DNA of 64,000 nt from Alteribacter natronophilus (GTDB taxonomy: Bacteria; Bacillota; Bacilli; Bacillales; Salisediminibacteriaceae), in NCBI RefSeq assembly GCF_006007885.1, contig NZ_VCRO01000002.1, forward strand, positions 1 through 64,000. Direction: 5' to 3'. Below the pieces are notes generated by a model that had not been told where the DNA came from, made no database searches, and worked only from the letters and a program-made list of their open reading frames with translations. Positions 11,006-21,174 of this stretch are shown piece by piece. A program made the position numbers and the translations under genes. Every line of letters begins with the position of its first letter. Within the stretch, counting starts at the first letter, position 1.

Positions 11006-11320
11006 TGTGGAAAAACAATTATATAGTAGAAATCAGGTCATTCACCCCATACACAGTCATGTGGATAAGACAGTCCAGTGAGCGTGAATAACTATCCACA
11101 CAGTTGTACACAGCTGTGGATAGATTTCATTTTAACACAGGTTCTCCACTGAAAAAACAAGAATATATTTTCCTCTCTTTCTTCTGTCTGCGGGAACTGC
11201 TGCGCGTTATCCACAATATCCAAGGGGTTGTGTGCTGTTTTTGTCCACAGCACAAGATCATGTGTAAAAGTTGTCGAAAAAGGTGTGTGGAAAAATAAAA
11301 TATGGCGAAAATTGTCCACA
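11006..11320. other. oriC: oriC DnaA-box cluster upstream of dnaA
   Basis: Perfect DnaA boxes are at 11060-11068 (minus) and 11207-11215 (plus). One-mismatch boxes are at 11006-11014, 11092-11100, 11104-11112, 11115-11123, 11241-11249, 11261-11269, 11286-11294 and 11312-11320. This is the upstream half of a bipartite origin, comparable to the incA/incB region of B. subtilis, and probably also the dnaA control region. The rest of 11321-11511 shows nothing recognisable. Confidence 0.85.
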
Positions 11321-11511
11321 GATGGAAGAACCTCCGGTTTGTGCAGGAGGTGTTTAATGTCAGTCTTCCGGAAATAATGTGCAATTATGCCCCGGTCGCT
11401 GCAGGTCAAAAATTGGTTTCGGCCTTTTGGTGCACCAATGGATATGCCGGGATCCGGAATCTGCATGGAAGGAAATCAGGGGAGGCTGAAGAGGATGTTT
11501 TAGACGAAGCC

Positions 11512-11540
11512 TTGACAATCGGCTTCTTCCTTTTTATACT
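11512..11540 (+). promoter_or_regulatory. rpmH promoter
   Basis: TTGACA (11512-11517), a 17-bp spacer and TATACT (11535-11540) lie about 45 bp upstream of rpmH. The match to the sigma-A consensus is near perfect. Confidence 0.85.
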
Positions 11541-11584
11541 TTACAAGACTGTTTATATGGATATGTCCCAGGAGGTGTTAATAG

Positions 11585-11722
11585 ATGGGTAAACCAACAT
11601 TTAATCCAAACAACCGTAAGCGTAAAAAAGTACACGGTTTCCGTACTCGGATGAGCACGAAGAACGGACGCAGAGTTCTTGCGAGCCGCCGTCGTAAAGG
11701 AAGAAAAGTACTATCTGCTTAA
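11585..11722 (+). CDS. rpmH: 50S ribosomal protein L34
   Basis: A 45-aa basic protein of the large ribosomal subunit. The translation starts [20 protein letters not shown] and ends [11 protein letters not shown], which is unmistakable L34. AGGAGGTG precedes the ATG by 6 bp. It is first in the conserved rpmH-rnpA-yidD-yidC-jag order, transcribed away from dnaA. Two hairpins follow, so most transcripts probably end before rnpA. Confidence 0.97.
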   Translation: MGKPTFNPNNRKRKKVHGFRTRMSTKNGRRVLASRRRKGRKVLSA

Positions 11723-11724
11723 AA

Positions 11725-11755
11725 AAGGCCACTGACCGCTCAGTGGTCTTTTTTT
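11725..11755 (+). terminator. rpmH terminator
   Basis: The stem GGCCACTGA / TCAGTGGTC with a 4-nt loop is followed by seven T. It lies just after the rpmH stop codon. Confidence 0.85.
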
Positions 11756-11759
11756 CCGG

Positions 11760-11788
11760 AGCCCGTCTGCAAGGCAGAGGGCTTTTTG
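11760..11788 (+). terminator. Second hairpin terminator after rpmH
   Basis: The stem AGCCCGTCTGC / GGCAGAGGGCT is followed by TTTTT, in tandem with the first rpmH terminator. It may act as a back-up. Confidence 0.6.
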
Positions 11789-11944
11789 GAAATTATACCG
11801 GTTTAACCAGGGAACACAGGACCATTTGTCCTCTGTTCCCGTTTAACCCGGTGCGACTTTTCAGGGGGTCATGCTGAGTAAGGTGCAGTTATAAAGAAGA
11901 GTTTAGAGCCAAAAGGAAATCTGGTTTTTTGAAATGCCATTGTA

Positions 11945-11950
11945 TATAAT
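11945..11950 (+). promoter_or_regulatory. Candidate -10 element for rnpA
   Basis: A perfect TATAAT lies about 55 bp upstream of rnpA. The hexamer 17 bp upstream (TGGTTT) is a poor -35. A promoter is expected here because of the two terminators after rpmH. Confidence 0.45.
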
Positions 11951-12003
11951 GTAATTTAGTTATTTCCTGCTTAGCGGCAGACGAGGAACTGAGGTGGGTA
12001 CGG

Positions 12004-12375
12004 TTGAACAAAAAATACCGTCTAAAAAGGAATGAAGATTTTCAGCTTGTTTTTAAGCAGGGGAAATCTGCTGCCAACAGACAGTTTGTAATTTACCACC
12101 GTCAGAGTGAATCCGAGTCCCGTTACCGGATCGGCCTTTCCGTGAGCAAAAAAGTCGGAAACGCCGTTACAAGGAACCGGATAAAGCGCCTCATCAGGGA
12201 GGCGGTCCGGGAACTTGAACCGCGGATGAAAAAAAAGCAGGATTATATCATCATTGCCCGAAAGCCTGCAGCTGACATGGGCTTTCACGAGGTAAAGCAG
12301 AGTCTGCTGCATGTGATGAAAAGGGGAAGGATCATCGGTTCTTCGAAGCAGTCTGCCGGGCCCGTAAAGCGTTAG
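12004..12375 (+). CDS. rnpA: Ribonuclease P protein component
   Basis: RnpA is the protein subunit of RNase P, which trims the 5' leader of pre-tRNAs together with the catalytic RNA. The 123-aa basic protein carries the RNR signature region ([15 protein letters not shown] at about residues 59-73) and the usual N-terminal LKRNEDFQ. The start is TTG at 12004, with GAGGTG upstream. It is followed closely by yidD. Confidence 0.96.
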   Translation: MNKKYRLKRNEDFQLVFKQGKSAANRQFVIYHRQSESESRYRIGLSVSKKVGNAVTRNRIKRLIREAVRELEPRMKKKQDYIIIARKPAADMGFHEVKQSLLHVMKRGRIIGSSKQSAGPVKR

Positions 12376-12408
12376 CCTGCTGCACAGGGAAAAGGAGTGG
12401 GTTCCGGG

Positions 12409-12648
12409 ATGCGTCAGGTATTTATTGTACTTATCCGTTTTTATCAGAAATACATTTCCCGTTTCACACCGCCTTCATGCAGGTTTTATCCCACATGCTC
12501 CCATTACGGCATCGAGGCCTACCGCCGTTTCGGTGTAGTAAAGGGAACGTGGCTGACGGTTAAAAGAATCGTTAAATGTCAACCCTTTCATCCAGGAGGG
12601 TACGACCCTGTACCCGAAGTTAAGGACAGGAAAAAACTTACCGACTGA
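12409..12648 (+). CDS. yidD: Membrane protein insertion efficiency factor YidD
   Basis: A 79-aa member of the YidD family, which assists YidC-dependent insertion of inner-membrane proteins. The family motifs are clear: an amphipathic N-terminus, then [14 protein letters not shown] and [13 protein letters not shown], with three conserved cysteines. I take ATG 12409; a GTG four codons upstream is also possible, and AGGAG lies 11 bp before the ATG, so spacing is slightly long. It sits between rnpA and yidC as in many bacteria. Confidence 0.93.
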   Translation: MRQVFIVLIRFYQKYISRFTPPSCRFYPTCSHYGIEAYRRFGVVKGTWLTVKRIVKCQPFHPGGYDPVPEVKDRKKLTD

Positions 12649-12743
12649 CACAGCTGACCCGGTCAATACCGGTCTGACATGTGATGTGAATAGATTCTCA
12701 TCATGAATGTGATGAAGCTCGAGGAAATCAAGGAGGATCCATC

Positions 12744-13550
12744 GTGTTAAAAAAATTAGGTTTAACGTCGGTCCTGATTGGCCTGATGGTTATTATGACG
12801 GGCTGTTTCAATATTAATGAACCGATCGACTCGGACGCATCAGGAATCTGGGACCCGTTTTTTGTCTATCCGCTGTCATGGCTTATGGTTAATATTGCCG
12901 AAGTCTTAAATAACAGTTTTGGTCTTGCCATTATTATCGTAACGATTCTGCTTCGTATTCTTATTCTGCCTCTGATGATCAAACAGACGAGAAGTACGAA
13001 GGCCATGCAGGCGCTTCAGCCTGAAATGACAAAGCTTCGCGAAAAATACAGTGCCAAGGATCAGCAGACTCAGCAAAAACTTCAGCAGGAAATGATGCAG
13101 CTGTTCCAGAAGCATAATGTAAACCCGCTTGCCGGGTGTTTCCCGATTATTATTCAGATGCCGATTCTTATTGCCTTTTACCATGCAATTATGCGTACTC
13201 CGCAGATCAACCCGGGAGTGGATCCGACTGTCGGTTACGATCCGCAGCTGTTCCTCTGGTTTGAACTGGGACAGGCTGATCCGTATTTCATTCTTCCGCT
13301 TATTGCAGGTGCGACAACGTTCCTTCAGCAGAAGATGATGATGGTAACGGATAATCCGCAGATGAAAATGCTGATGTATATCATGCCGGTCATGATTATG
13401 GCCTTTGCCGCCTTCTTCCCGGCAGCTCTTGCCCTCTACTGGGTAATCGGAAATATCTTTATGATTGTACAAACGTACTTTATTACCGGCCCGAATGTCG
13501 GAAAAGATAAAGATGGCGCGCCGGATACAGGGGGAGCGAAAACGAAGTGA
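12744..13550 (+). CDS. spoIIIJ: YidC/Oxa1 membrane insertase (SpoIIIJ)
   Basis: SpoIIIJ inserts proteins into the membrane, alone or with Sec, and in Bacillus is also needed for forespore sigma-G activation. The 268-aa protein starts at GTG 12744 with AAGGAGG upstream. It has a lipoprotein signal ending in MTGC and five predicted membrane segments. The typical cytoplasmic loop ([19 protein letters not shown]) and the conserved [15 protein letters not shown] region are present. The gene overlaps jag by 4 bp. A second paralogue (yidC2/yqjG type) is not in this window. Confidence 0.95.
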   Translation: MLKKLGLTSVLIGLMVIMTGCFNINEPIDSDASGIWDPFFVYPLSWLMVNIAEVLNNSFGLAIIIVTILLRILILPLMIKQTRSTKAMQALQPEMTKLREKYSAKDQQTQQKLQQEMMQLFQKHNVNPLAGCFPIIIQMPILIAFYHAIMRTPQINPGVDPTVGYDPQLFLWFELGQADPYFILPLIAGATTFLQQKMMMVTDNPQMKMLMYIMPVMIMAFAAFFPAALALYWVIGNIFMIVQTYFITGPNVGKDKDGAPDTGGAKTK

Positions 13551-14164
13551 AAAAAGTGACTGTTTCAGGTAAAACTGTTGAAGAAGCGATTGAACAGGCT
13601 CTCGAAAAACTGAATGTGCCAAAGGACCGGGCTGATGTCCGTGTCCTGGAGGAACCCCAGAAAGGTTTTCTCGGTATTATCGGAGGGAAGCCTGCAGTGG
13701 TGGAAGCTGAGATCAAGCCCGATCCGCTGAAGGAAGGCCTCGCATTTCTCCGGGAAACCATCCACCATATGGGAGTTACAGCCAGCGTGAGTGAGGAGAA
13801 GACGAAGGAGGGGGCCCGATTTGAAATTGCCGGGGACGAAATCGGAATTCTTATCGGAAAAAGAGGCCAGACTCTTGATTCCCTTCAGTATCTTGTGAAC
13901 CTGGTTGCCAACCGGTATTCCGAGGATTACCTGCGCATCGTCCTGGATGCGGAGGGGTACCGTGAGCGACGCAGGGAGTCGCTTGAGAAACTCGCTCTGC
14001 GCCTTGGTAATAAGGCCGTTAAAACAGGCCAGGAAGTCCGCCTGGAGCCGATGAACGCCCATGAACGCAAAATCATTCATACAGCCCTTCAGTCTGTAAA
14101 GGGAGTAGGCACCTATTCCGACGGCGAAGAACCAAACCGCCGGATTGTAGTCAGACCGAAATAA
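13547..14164 (+). CDS. jag: RNA-binding protein Jag/KhpB
   Basis: A 205-aa protein with the family's three domains: Jag-N (about 1-52), a KH domain with the GKRG loop (about 75-150), and an R3H domain whose RxxxH motif is seen in HERKIIH. Jag/KhpB binds RNA with KhpA and affects cell-wall growth and division. The GTG start overlaps the spoIIIJ stop by 4 bp, so the two are translationally coupled. A strong terminator follows. Confidence 0.95.
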   Translation: MKKVTVSGKTVEEAIEQALEKLNVPKDRADVRVLEEPQKGFLGIIGGKPAVVEAEIKPDPLKEGLAFLRETIHHMGVTASVSEEKTKEGARFEIAGDEIGILIGKRGQTLDSLQYLVNLVANRYSEDYLRIVLDAEGYRERRRESLEKLALRLGNKAVKTGQEVRLEPMNAHERKIIHTALQSVKGVGTYSDGEEPNRRIVVRPK

Positions 14165-14202
14165 CTTCACAGTCACCTGAGATTGTCACAGAACAGATAG
14201 AG

Positions 14203-14232
14203 AGGAGCCGCTGCAGTGCAGCGGCTCTTTTT
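14203..14232 (+). terminator. jag terminator
   Basis: GAGCCGCTGCA / TGCAGCGGCTC forms a near perfect stem followed by TTTTT. It lies 40 bp after the jag stop codon. Confidence 0.85.
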
Positions 14233-14235
14233 ATA

Positions 14236-14434
14236 TGAGACTGGCACATAAGGAAAGCGTTCAGGTGATAATCCGAATAATAAACTGGTCAGCAGATGAA
14301 ATATTCGCCGACTCCTGCGGGAGGAACAGCGCGGGTGAGACCCCGAAGGGCGAAGCGCGAGGAGGTTCAGCCGCTTCCTGCACCGCATATTGGCTGTTCG
14401 GATTTTCGTCTATAAAATAATTCTGTCCCAGCTT
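14236..14434 (+). repeat. Bacillaceae-type intergenic repeat (family 3)
   Basis: About 200 bp bounded by imperfect inverted ends (AGACTGGCACA at 14238 and TGTCCCAGCT ending 14433). The GC-rich core reads GACTCCTGCGGGAGGAACAG then GAGACCCCGAAGGGCGAAGC. I recall similar units with ends AGTCTGGGACATAA scattered in Bacillaceae intergenic regions. It starts right after the T-tract of the jag terminator. The flanks TTTTTATA and TTTTTATT are only a 7-of-8 match, so a target duplication is suggestive only. Confidence 0.6.
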
Positions 14435-14639
14435 TTTTTATTCCCGGCTAAACGCACAGCAGGTAAGCATGGGAGACAGACTTAACGGCACCTCCGCGGG
14501 AAGCGGGCTTGCGCCGTGAAGCGGAGCCTCAGTACAGCCTGGATTCATGGAAGCCGGACGTATGTTTCCAGTGACTGATTTTCCCGCGCACAGCAGTGGA
14601 TGAACAATATAAAAATGGTCTATGATGAAGATGAGAAGT
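14435..14639. other. Intergenic stretch upstream of mnmE
   Basis: The GC-rich segment 14480-14560 contains short inverted stretches around CCGCGGGAAGCGG and resembles a decayed repeat core, but I cannot assign it to a family. No gene is supported. Confidence 0.35.
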
Positions 14640-14668
14640 TTTTTTAAATCGCACTTTTGTGGTATTCT
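14640..14668 (+). promoter_or_regulatory. Candidate mnmE promoter
   Basis: An extended -10 (TGG TATTCT, with TATTCT at 14663-14668) lies about 110 bp upstream of the mnmE start. The -35 position holds only TTTTTT. Confidence 0.4.
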
Positions 14669-14775
14669 AATATTTTGGATACAGTTATTTTTGCACACAA
14701 ACGCTGAAATAGATGCACTTGCATCCGGAGGACTTCCGGAACGATAAAAAAACCGAACGAAAAGAGGTGACACAG

Positions 14776-16152
14776 ATGGATTTAGATACTATTGCCGCAA
14801 TCTCCACTCCAATGGGAGAGGGGGCGATCGGCATTGTCAGAATAACCGGTGACAAAGCCATTGACGCAGCAGACAGTCTGTATAAAGGGAAAAAGAAGCT
14901 GGCAGAAGTGGATTCCCACACGATTAATTACGGCCATATTGTGGATCCTGAAACAGGTGAAACAGCAGAGGAAGTAATGGTCAGTGTGCTGCGCGGACCA
15001 CGGACCTTTACAAAGGAAGATATGATTGAGATTAACTGCCATGGGGGCCTCGTCGCTGTGAACCGTGTACTGCAGCTTGTTCTCAGCCAGGGAGTTCGCC
15101 TTGCAGAACCCGGGGAGTTCACAAAACGTGCATTCCTTAACGGCAGAATTGACCTTTCCCAGGCGGAAGGTGTTATTGACCTGATCCGTGCAAAAACGGA
15201 CCGTGCCATGAATGTGGCCATGAGCCAGGTTGAAGGACGGCTGTCGGAACGCATTCAGAAGCTGAGGCAGGATCTTCTGGAAACAGTGGCTCATGTGGAA
15301 GTGAACATCGACTACCCTGAATATGACGCGGAGGAAGTGACACTTGGCATCCTGAAAGATAAAGCAGGTTCTGTGAAGAAAGAAATCGACCGCCTGCTGC
15401 AGACTGCAGGGCAGGGAAAAATTCTCCGCGAAGGCCTTTCCACAGTTATCATCGGACGTCCGAATGTCGGCAAATCTTCACTTTTGAACAGTCTTGTGCA
15501 CGAAAATAAAGCGATTGTAACCGATGTTCCAGGTACAACCCGGGATGTGATTGAAGAGTATGTAAATGTACGCGGAGTTCCGCTTCGCCTGCTGGACACC
15601 GCAGGGATCCGTGAAACAGAAGATGTTGTAGAGCGGATTGGAGTTGAAAGGTCAAGAAAGCTCGTTGCCGAGGCTGAGCTTGCTCTGCTTGTTGTCAACT
15701 ACAATGAAGCTCTTACAGAAGAAGATGAAAAGCTCTTTGCCGTAAGTAAGGGGCGGGATTCGATTATTATCGTCAATAAAACGGACCTTTCCCGGGAAAT
15801 AGACATGGATCGCGTTTACGAACTGGCCGGAGATCGTCCTGTTATTACGACATCTCTCCTTGAGGACGAAGGCATTGATGAACTGGAGGAAGCGATACGG
15901 GAAATGTTCTTTGAAGGCGGACTGGAATCCGGTGATCTTACCTACGTATCCAACTCCAGACACATCGCTCTGCTGAAGGAAGCAAGCGGTACCATTGATG
16001 ATGCTCTTTCTTCTGCAGAAGCAGGGATGCCGGTGGACATGGTTCAGATTGATATTACAAAAGCGTGGGAGCTGCTTGGGGAAGTGATCGGGGACAGCGT
16101 AAGCGAGAGCCTGATCGATCAGCTTTTTTCCCAGTTCTGTCTGGGCAAATAA
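14776..16152 (+). CDS. mnmE: tRNA modification GTPase MnmE
   Basis: With MnmG, MnmE makes the cmnm5 modification at wobble uridine 34 of certain tRNAs. The 458-aa protein has an N-terminal tetrahydrofolate-binding domain, helical segments, and an inserted G domain. The G motifs are GRPNVGKS (about 223-230), [16 protein letters not shown] and NKTD. The C-terminus FCLGK carries the catalytic cysteine. The ATG at 14776 follows AGAGGTGA; the longer open frame has no such site. It is followed by mnmG, its partner. A candidate Noc site lies inside at 15787. Confidence 0.97.
   Translation: MDLDTIAAISTPMGEGAIGIVRITGDKAIDAADSLYKGKKKLAEVDSHTINYGHIVDPETGETAEEVMVSVLRGPRTFTKEDMIEINCHGGLVAVNRVLQLVLSQGVRLAEPGEFTKRAFLNGRIDLSQAEGVIDLIRAKTDRAMNVAMSQVEGRLSERIQKLRQDLLETVAHVEVNIDYPEYDAEEVTLGILKDKAGSVKKEIDRLLQTAGQGKILREGLSTVIIGRPNVGKSSLLNSLVHENKAIVTDVPGTTRDVIEEYVNVRGVPLRLLDTAGIRETEDVVERIGVERSRKLVAEAELALLVVNYNEALTEEDEKLFAVSKGRDSIIIVNKTDLSREIDMDRVYELAGDRPVITTSLLEDEGIDELEEAIREMFFEGGLESGDLTYVSNSRHIALLKEASGTIDDALSSAEAGMPVDMVQIDITKAWELLGEVIGDSVSESLIDQLFSQFCLGK
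15787..15800. promoter_or_regulatory. Candidate Noc-binding site in mnmE
   Basis: CTTTCCCGGGAAAT matches the Noc-binding consensus at 13 of 14 positions and contains the full palindromic core. Assigned by similarity to the B. subtilis consensus. Confidence 0.5.
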
Positions 16153-16270
16153 TAGCCCGTACACAGCTGCCACTGATAACGCGTATCGCCCGGCGATACG
16201 CCGATAACGAAGTGTTTTACGAAGGAAATCAGTCGTGTTACCACGACAACAACTAAAGGAGGTCATCAGC

Positions 16271-18178
16271 ATGAATTACCAGGGCGGAGAATTTGATGTA
16301 ATCGTCATCGGTGCCGGACATGCCGGCGTGGAAGCAGGACTTGCTTCTGCCCGTATGGGAGCAGACACCCTGATGCTGACACTGAACCTGGATGCTGTGG
16401 CATACATGCCGTGTAATCCGTCTGTAGGCGGGCCGGCAAAAGGGATTGTCGTTCGGGAAATTGACGCCCTAGGCGGGGAAATGGCCCGTAATATCGACAA
16501 AACCCACATTCAGATGCGGATGCTGAACACAGGAAAAGGACCTGCAGTCCGTGCACTGCGGGCGCAGGCAGACAAATTTCTCTATCAGCATGAAATGAAA
16601 AAAACGATCGAAGAAACGGAAAATCTCCTACTGCGCCAGGGAATGGTGGAGGAGCTGATCATTGAGGACGGCGTCTGCCGCGGCGTGGTGACGCAGACAG
16701 GTGCCGAGTACCGTGCAAAAGCGGTTGTCGTTACGACCGGTACTTATCTGCGCGGCAAAGTCATTCTCGGTGATCTTGCCTACGACAGCGGGCCGAACAA
16801 TATGCAGCCATCTGTTAATCTGTCCTATCATCTGCAGGATCTCGGGTTTGAAATGGTCCGGTTTAAAACCGGTACGCCTCCCCGGGTCAACAGTCAGACG
16901 ATCGATTATTCAAAAACGGAGATACAGCCCGGAGACGATGTTCCGCGGGCATTCTCATATGAAACAACGAAGTATATTACCGACCAGCTGCCGTGCTGGC
17001 TCACCTATACTAATGATGAAACACACGAAATTATTAACGGAAATCTGAACCGGTCTCCTATGTATTCAGGTATGATTGAAGGAACAGGCCCCCGTTACTG
17101 TCCTTCCATAGAAGACAAAATTGTCCGTTTCAGTGACAAGCCCCGTCACCAGATTTTCCTGGAGCCGGAGGGCCGAAATACGTCAGAAGTTTATGTCCAG
17201 GGCCTTTCCACAAGTCTTCCGGAAGATATTCAGCTGAACATGCTGAAGACTATTCCAGGACTTGAAGCGGTCCGGATGATGCGTCCGGGCTACGCGATAG
17301 AGTACGATGCAATCGTACCGACACAGCTGTGGCCCTCTCTTGAAACAAAGAAAATCGATTCCCTCTTTACCGCAGGCCAGATCAATGGCACGAGCGGGTA
17401 TGAGGAAGCAGCGGGACAGGGGCTCATGGCGGGAATTAACGCAGCCCTGAAGGTACAGGGGAAAGAACCTCTTGTTCTTGACCGTTCCGAAGCCTATATC
17501 GGCGTGCTTATTGATGACCTGATCACAAAAGGCACGAATGAACCTTACCGTCTTCTTACGTCACGTGCCGAGTATCGTCTGCTTCTGCGTCATGACAATG
17601 CAGATCTTCGTCTGACGGAACGAGGACATGAGATCGGTCTGATTTCAGACGAGCGTTTTGCCCGTTTTGAAGACAAGAAAGCGGCCATTGCCGGGGAAAT
17701 TAAACGTCTTGAAAAGGCTATAGTTAAAGCTGACGATGAAGCACAGGAAGTGATGGCTGAGGCTTCATCGGCACCAATGAAAGATGCAGCAAGTGCAACA
17801 CATCTTTTAAAGCGGCCGGAAATTACGTATGCCCACGTAGCGAAGCTGGCCCCGCCTGAGACAGCACTCGATGAGGATGTAGCCGAGCAGGTGGAAATCC
17901 AGATCAAGTACCAGGGATATATCGCCAAGCAGCTGGAACAGGTGGATAAGCTGAAACGAATGGAGAATAAAAAACTTCCTGAAGACCTCGATTATTCCGC
18001 CATCCACGGCCTGGCAATGGAAGCCAGACAGAAACTGGCAGAGGTACGCCCGCTTTCCGTTGCACAGGCTTCACGCGTCTCCGGTGTTACCCCTGCTGAC
18101 GTATCGGTGCTCCTCGTTTATCTGGAGCAGGGGCGCCTGAAAAGAGTAGACGAGTCAAAACAGGCCGAAGAGGCATAA
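16271..18178 (+). CDS. mnmG: tRNA wobble-uridine modification enzyme MnmG (GidA)
   Basis: MnmG is the FAD- and NADH-dependent partner of MnmE. The 635-aa protein begins with the dinucleotide-binding motif GAGHAGVEA (about 14-22) and the conserved [11 protein letters not shown] segment. The C-terminal helical part ([13 protein letters not shown]) binds MnmE. ATG 16271 is chosen because AAAGGAGGT precedes it by 7 bp; an upstream in-frame start lacks a site. It follows mnmE after 118 bp and precedes rsmG by 26 bp. Confidence 0.97.
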   Translation: MNYQGGEFDVIVIGAGHAGVEAGLASARMGADTLMLTLNLDAVAYMPCNPSVGGPAKGIVVREIDALGGEMARNIDKTHIQMRMLNTGKGPAVRALRAQADKFLYQHEMKKTIEETENLLLRQGMVEELIIEDGVCRGVVTQTGAEYRAKAVVVTTGTYLRGKVILGDLAYDSGPNNMQPSVNLSYHLQDLGFEMVRFKTGTPPRVNSQTIDYSKTEIQPGDDVPRAFSYETTKYITDQLPCWLTYTNDETHEIINGNLNRSPMYSGMIEGTGPRYCPSIEDKIVRFSDKPRHQIFLEPEGRNTSEVYVQGLSTSLPEDIQLNMLKTIPGLEAVRMMRPGYAIEYDAIVPTQLWPSLETKKIDSLFTAGQINGTSGYEEAAGQGLMAGINAALKVQGKEPLVLDRSEAYIGVLIDDLITKGTNEPYRLLTSRAEYRLLLRHDNADLRLTERGHEIGLISDERFARFEDKKAAIAGEIKRLEKAIVKADDEAQEVMAEASSAPMKDAASATHLLKRPEITYAHVAKLAPPETALDEDVAEQVEIQIKYQGYIAKQLEQVDKLKRMENKKLPEDLDYSAIHGLAMEARQKLAEVRPLSVAQASRVSGVTPADVSVLLVYLEQGRLKRVDESKQAEEA

Positions 18179-18204
18179 AACAGCGAACAGGAAAAGGTGA
18201 GACG

Positions 18205-18921
18205 ATGAATCGGGATCAATTCCGGCAGGAACTTGAAAAAAGAGACATTGTTCTGAATCAGGAGCAGATGGACCGTTTTGAAACGTATTACCAGGTACTC
18301 GTGGACTGGAATGAAAGAATGAACCTTACGGCAATAACAGATCGGGAAGGTGTTTACCTGAAACACTTTTTCGATTCGGTATCAGCTGCATTTCATTTTG
18401 ACTTTACAGGCGTAACGAGAGTGGCTGATATCGGGGCAGGTGCAGGTTTCCCAAGTCTGCCCCTGAAAATCTGCTTTCCGCATCTGGATATCACCATTGT
18501 GGACTCCCTGAACAAGCGGATTACATTTCTTAATGCCCTCGCAGAAGAACTTGATTTGACCGGAGTGTCGTTTTTCCACGACCGTGCGGAACAGTTTGCG
18601 AAGAAGCGTGAACACAGGGAACATTATGATGTAGTCATGGCCCGTGCAGTGGCAAGACTTCCCGTTCTGAGCGAGCTCTGTCTCCCCCTTGTAAAAGAAC
18701 AGGGGACGTTTCTCGCCATGAAGGGGGCAGGAGGGGATGAGGAGCTGACCGAATCCGAAAAAGCATTCGGCATACTCGGCGGAAAGCTCCTTCAGGCCGA
18801 TCATTTCAAACTTCCCGAAGAAGAGAGTGAACGGGTAATCATACAGGTAAAGAAAATGAAGCCGACTCCCAAAAAATATCCCCGTAAACCGGGCACGCCG
18901 AACAGGCAGCCCCTCGTGTAG
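18205..18921 (+). CDS. rsmG: 16S rRNA (guanine-N7) methyltransferase RsmG
   Basis: RsmG methylates N7 of G527 (E. coli numbering) in 16S rRNA using S-adenosylmethionine; loss gives low-level streptomycin resistance. The 238-aa protein has the SAM-binding motif VADIGAGAGFPSLPL and the family start with LVDWNERMNLTAI. Ribosome binding site AAAGGTGA precedes ATG 18205. It is the third gene of the mnmE-mnmG-rsmG set. Confidence 0.96.
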   Translation: MNRDQFRQELEKRDIVLNQEQMDRFETYYQVLVDWNERMNLTAITDREGVYLKHFFDSVSAAFHFDFTGVTRVADIGAGAGFPSLPLKICFPHLDITIVDSLNKRITFLNALAEELDLTGVSFFHDRAEQFAKKREHREHYDVVMARAVARLPVLSELCLPLVKEQGTFLAMKGAGGDEELTESEKAFGILGGKLLQADHFKLPEEESERVIIQVKKMKPTPKKYPRKPGTPNRQPLV

Positions 18922-19068
18922 GCTGCAGTCCCCGCTGCATGGATTTCATTATGGTGCAGTTGACGAATTAAGTAGGAATTTGAACTATTTGTTTTGGGAC
19001 GTATCAGCAGGATTTCTTTCACTGAATCAAGAAATGGAGTAAGGTAGTTTTGAGAAGGTGGTGTCGCC

Positions 19069-19908
19069 ATGAAGCAGTCGTTTTCGCGCTTGTTTGGCTT
19101 AAGCGAAAAGCAGCAGGAAGAAGTGGAAGTGAGTGACAGAGAAGAGGTTCACCAGCTTCCGGTCTCAGAAATCGTACCAAACCGGTACCAGCCGCGAACC
19201 GTATTTCAGGACGAACGAATAGATGAGCTGGCCCAGACAATTAAAACCCACGGCATTATCCAGCCGATTGTAGTCCGTGAAAAAGACGGCAGGTATGAAA
19301 TTATCGCCGGGGAACGCCGCTGGAGGGCCGTCACAAAACTGGGCTGGGAAACGATTCCGGCAGTGATTAAGAATTTCAATGATTCACAGACAGCCTCAGT
19401 TGCACTGATTGAAAATCTCCAGCGTGAGGGACTGACATCAATTGAGGAGGCGACTGCCTACGCCAAACTGATTGATATTCACGGACTCACCCAGGAAAGC
19501 CTTGCACAGCGGCTTGGAAAGGGACAGTCAACAGTTGCCAATAAACTGAGGCTGCTTCAGCTTCCTCAGCCAGTCCAGGAGGCTCTGTTAAACCGTGAGA
19601 TTACCGAGCGTCATGCAAGAGCGCTTATTTCCCTCAGAAATGAAGAGAAACAGACGCAGCTGCTGGAGAAAGTGATCGCCGAGGAGCTGAACGTCAAGCA
19701 GACGGAAGAGCAGGTAAAACGGATGCTCGAACCGAAGCCGGAAAAGAAAAAGCCGATCAGAAAAGGCTATTCCAAGGATATGCGTCTCGCCATGAACACG
19801 ATTCGCCAGTCTCTGGACATGGTCGCCCAGTCAGGCATGGAACTGGATACGGACGAAGAGGAAAACGACGATTATTACCAGTTCACAATTCGTATACCGA
19901 AATCATAA
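19069..19908 (+). CDS. noc: Nucleoid occlusion protein Noc
   Basis: Noc is a ParB-like CTP-binding protein that binds chromosomal Noc sites and the membrane and blocks FtsZ assembly over the nucleoid. The 279-aa protein begins [11 protein letters not shown], the amphipathic membrane-targeting helix. It then has the ParB N-terminal domain (ERRWRA box at about residues 80-85) and a helix-turn-helix ([22 protein letters not shown]). It is distinguished from Spo0J by this N-terminus and by its place between rsmG and soj. Its own terminator follows. Confidence 0.95.
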   Translation: MKQSFSRLFGLSEKQQEEVEVSDREEVHQLPVSEIVPNRYQPRTVFQDERIDELAQTIKTHGIIQPIVVREKDGRYEIIAGERRWRAVTKLGWETIPAVIKNFNDSQTASVALIENLQREGLTSIEEATAYAKLIDIHGLTQESLAQRLGKGQSTVANKLRLLQLPQPVQEALLNREITERHARALISLRNEEKQTQLLEKVIAEELNVKQTEEQVKRMLEPKPEKKKPIRKGYSKDMRLAMNTIRQSLDMVAQSGMELDTDEEENDDYYQFTIRIPKS

Positions 19909-19910
19909 AA

Positions 19911-19957
19911 CAAAGGTGATCCCTGAGTGAATGGCTCCGGAATCACCTTCTTTTTTA
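19911..19957. terminator. noc terminator (may serve both strands)
   Basis: AAGGTGAT and ATCACCTT form an 8-bp stem around a long loop, followed by CTTTTTT on the plus strand. The convergent small gene at 19955-20245 ends here too. Confidence 0.6.
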
Positions 19958-20245
19958 CATATTTTGATCTTCTGTCAGCGGAAGAAAATAGACGATAGTT
20001 CTGCCGTGCAGTGCAGCCTGCAGTCTGTAAACGAGGGCATGGCCCTGCTCATTTGCCTGTGCAGTTGTCAGTTCCTGCTCAAGGGTCCCGTGAAACCAGG
20101 AATTTATCGACTTTTTAATTAGATCTCCGACAGGAAGCTCACTCATATCGATATAGCTGCCGCAGAGGGAGCAGGCCAGCGGACTCTCCTCATCCGACAG
20201 CTGGAGATGAATGGATTGAAGCGGGTTTTCACATAAACAGATCAT
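19955..20245 (-). CDS. Small cysteine-containing protein of unknown function
   Basis: A 96-aa protein with cysteines C3, C5 and a CSLC pair (C25, C28), which could bind a metal. No membrane segment. I place the start at ATG 20245, because GAAAGG lies 9 bp upstream; an open frame continues further but without a site. It lies between noc and soj on the opposite strand, convergent with noc and divergent from soj. I recall small proteins of this type between noc and soj in other bacilli, but have no function to give. Confidence 0.65.
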   Translation of the reverse strand: MICLCENPLQSIHLQLSDEESPLACSLCGSYIDMSELPVGDLIKKSINSWFHGTLEQELTTAQANEQGHALVYRLQAALHGRTIVYFLPLTEDQNM

Positions 20246-20412
20246 TAAAATCAGCCTTTCGGAATCGGAATAAATCATAGGTATTTTATCATTTTTTAAG
20301 AGGGACCAACCGTTTTCCGGCAAATTTCATGATAAAATAAATGCCAGATACAGAATATTTCAATAGTTGACGGAAGGCACCATACAGAAAGTCAGAGCAG
20401 GCAGGTGAGAGG

Positions 20413-21174
20413 ATGGGAAAAGTCATTGCCATCGCAAATCAGAAAGGCGGCGTCGGAAAAACGACGACAGCCGTCAATTTAAGTGCTTGTCTGGCCAACG
20501 AAGGCCAGCGTGTGCTCATAATCGATATAGATCCCCAGGGGAACACAACGAGCGGGGTTGGAGTGGATAAAGGAGATATCGACGAATGTGTTTATAATGT
20601 CCTGGTGGAGGATACACCTCCCTCAAAGGTAATCCGGCGGACGGCAACGGAAAACCTGTCGATACTCCCTTCCACAATACAGCTTGCGGGAGCAGAAATC
20701 GAACTGGTTCCTACTATTTCCCGGGAAGTGAGGCTGAAAAAAGCCATTGACCAGATCGAAGGGGAGTATGACTATATCGTCATTGACTGTCCGCCATCGC
20801 TCGGTCTGCTGACGATCAATTCCCTCACGGCAGCCGATTCGGTTCTCATCCCGGTGCAGTGTGAATATTACGCACTGGAGGGGCTCAGTCAGCTTCTGAA
20901 CACAGTACGCCTTGTTCAGAAGCACCTGAATCAGAATCTTGCCATCGAAGGTGTACTGCTGACTATGCTTGATGCCAGAACCAACTTGGGCATACAGGTA
21001 ATTGAGGAAGTGAAGAAGTATTTTAGAGAAAAAGTGTTCCGGACAATTATCCCGAGAAACGTACGCCTCGGAGAAGCACCGAGTCATGGTGAACCGATCA
21101 TTACTTACGATCCCCGGTCAAAAGGGGCAGAAGTATATACAGAACTAGCGAAGGAAGTGGTTTCCAATGGGTAA
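20413..21174 (+). CDS. soj: Chromosome partitioning ATPase Soj (ParA)
   Basis: Soj is a deviant-Walker ATPase that acts with Spo0J in segregation and regulates DnaA. The 253-aa protein has KGGVGKT at residues 11-17, the DIDPQGN Walker A' motif and VIDCPPSL. GGTGAGAGG precedes the ATG. It overlaps spo0J by 8 bp, so the pair is coupled. A Noc-site-like palindrome lies inside at 20716. Confidence 0.97.
   Translation: MGKVIAIANQKGGVGKTTTAVNLSACLANEGQRVLIIDIDPQGNTTSGVGVDKGDIDECVYNVLVEDTPPSKVIRRTATENLSILPSTIQLAGAEIELVPTISREVRLKKAIDQIEGEYDYIVIDCPPSLGLLTINSLTAADSVLIPVQCEYYALEGLSQLLNTVRLVQKHLNQNLAIEGVLLTMLDARTNLGIQVIEEVKKYFREKVFRTIIPRNVRLGEAPSHGEPIITYDPRSKGAEVYTELAKEVVSNG
20716..20729. promoter_or_regulatory. 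Candidate Noc-binding site in soj
   Basis: ATTTCCCGGGAAGT matches the Noc-binding consensus ATTTCCCGGGAAAT at 13 of 14 positions. Assigned by similarity. Confidence 0.5.
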
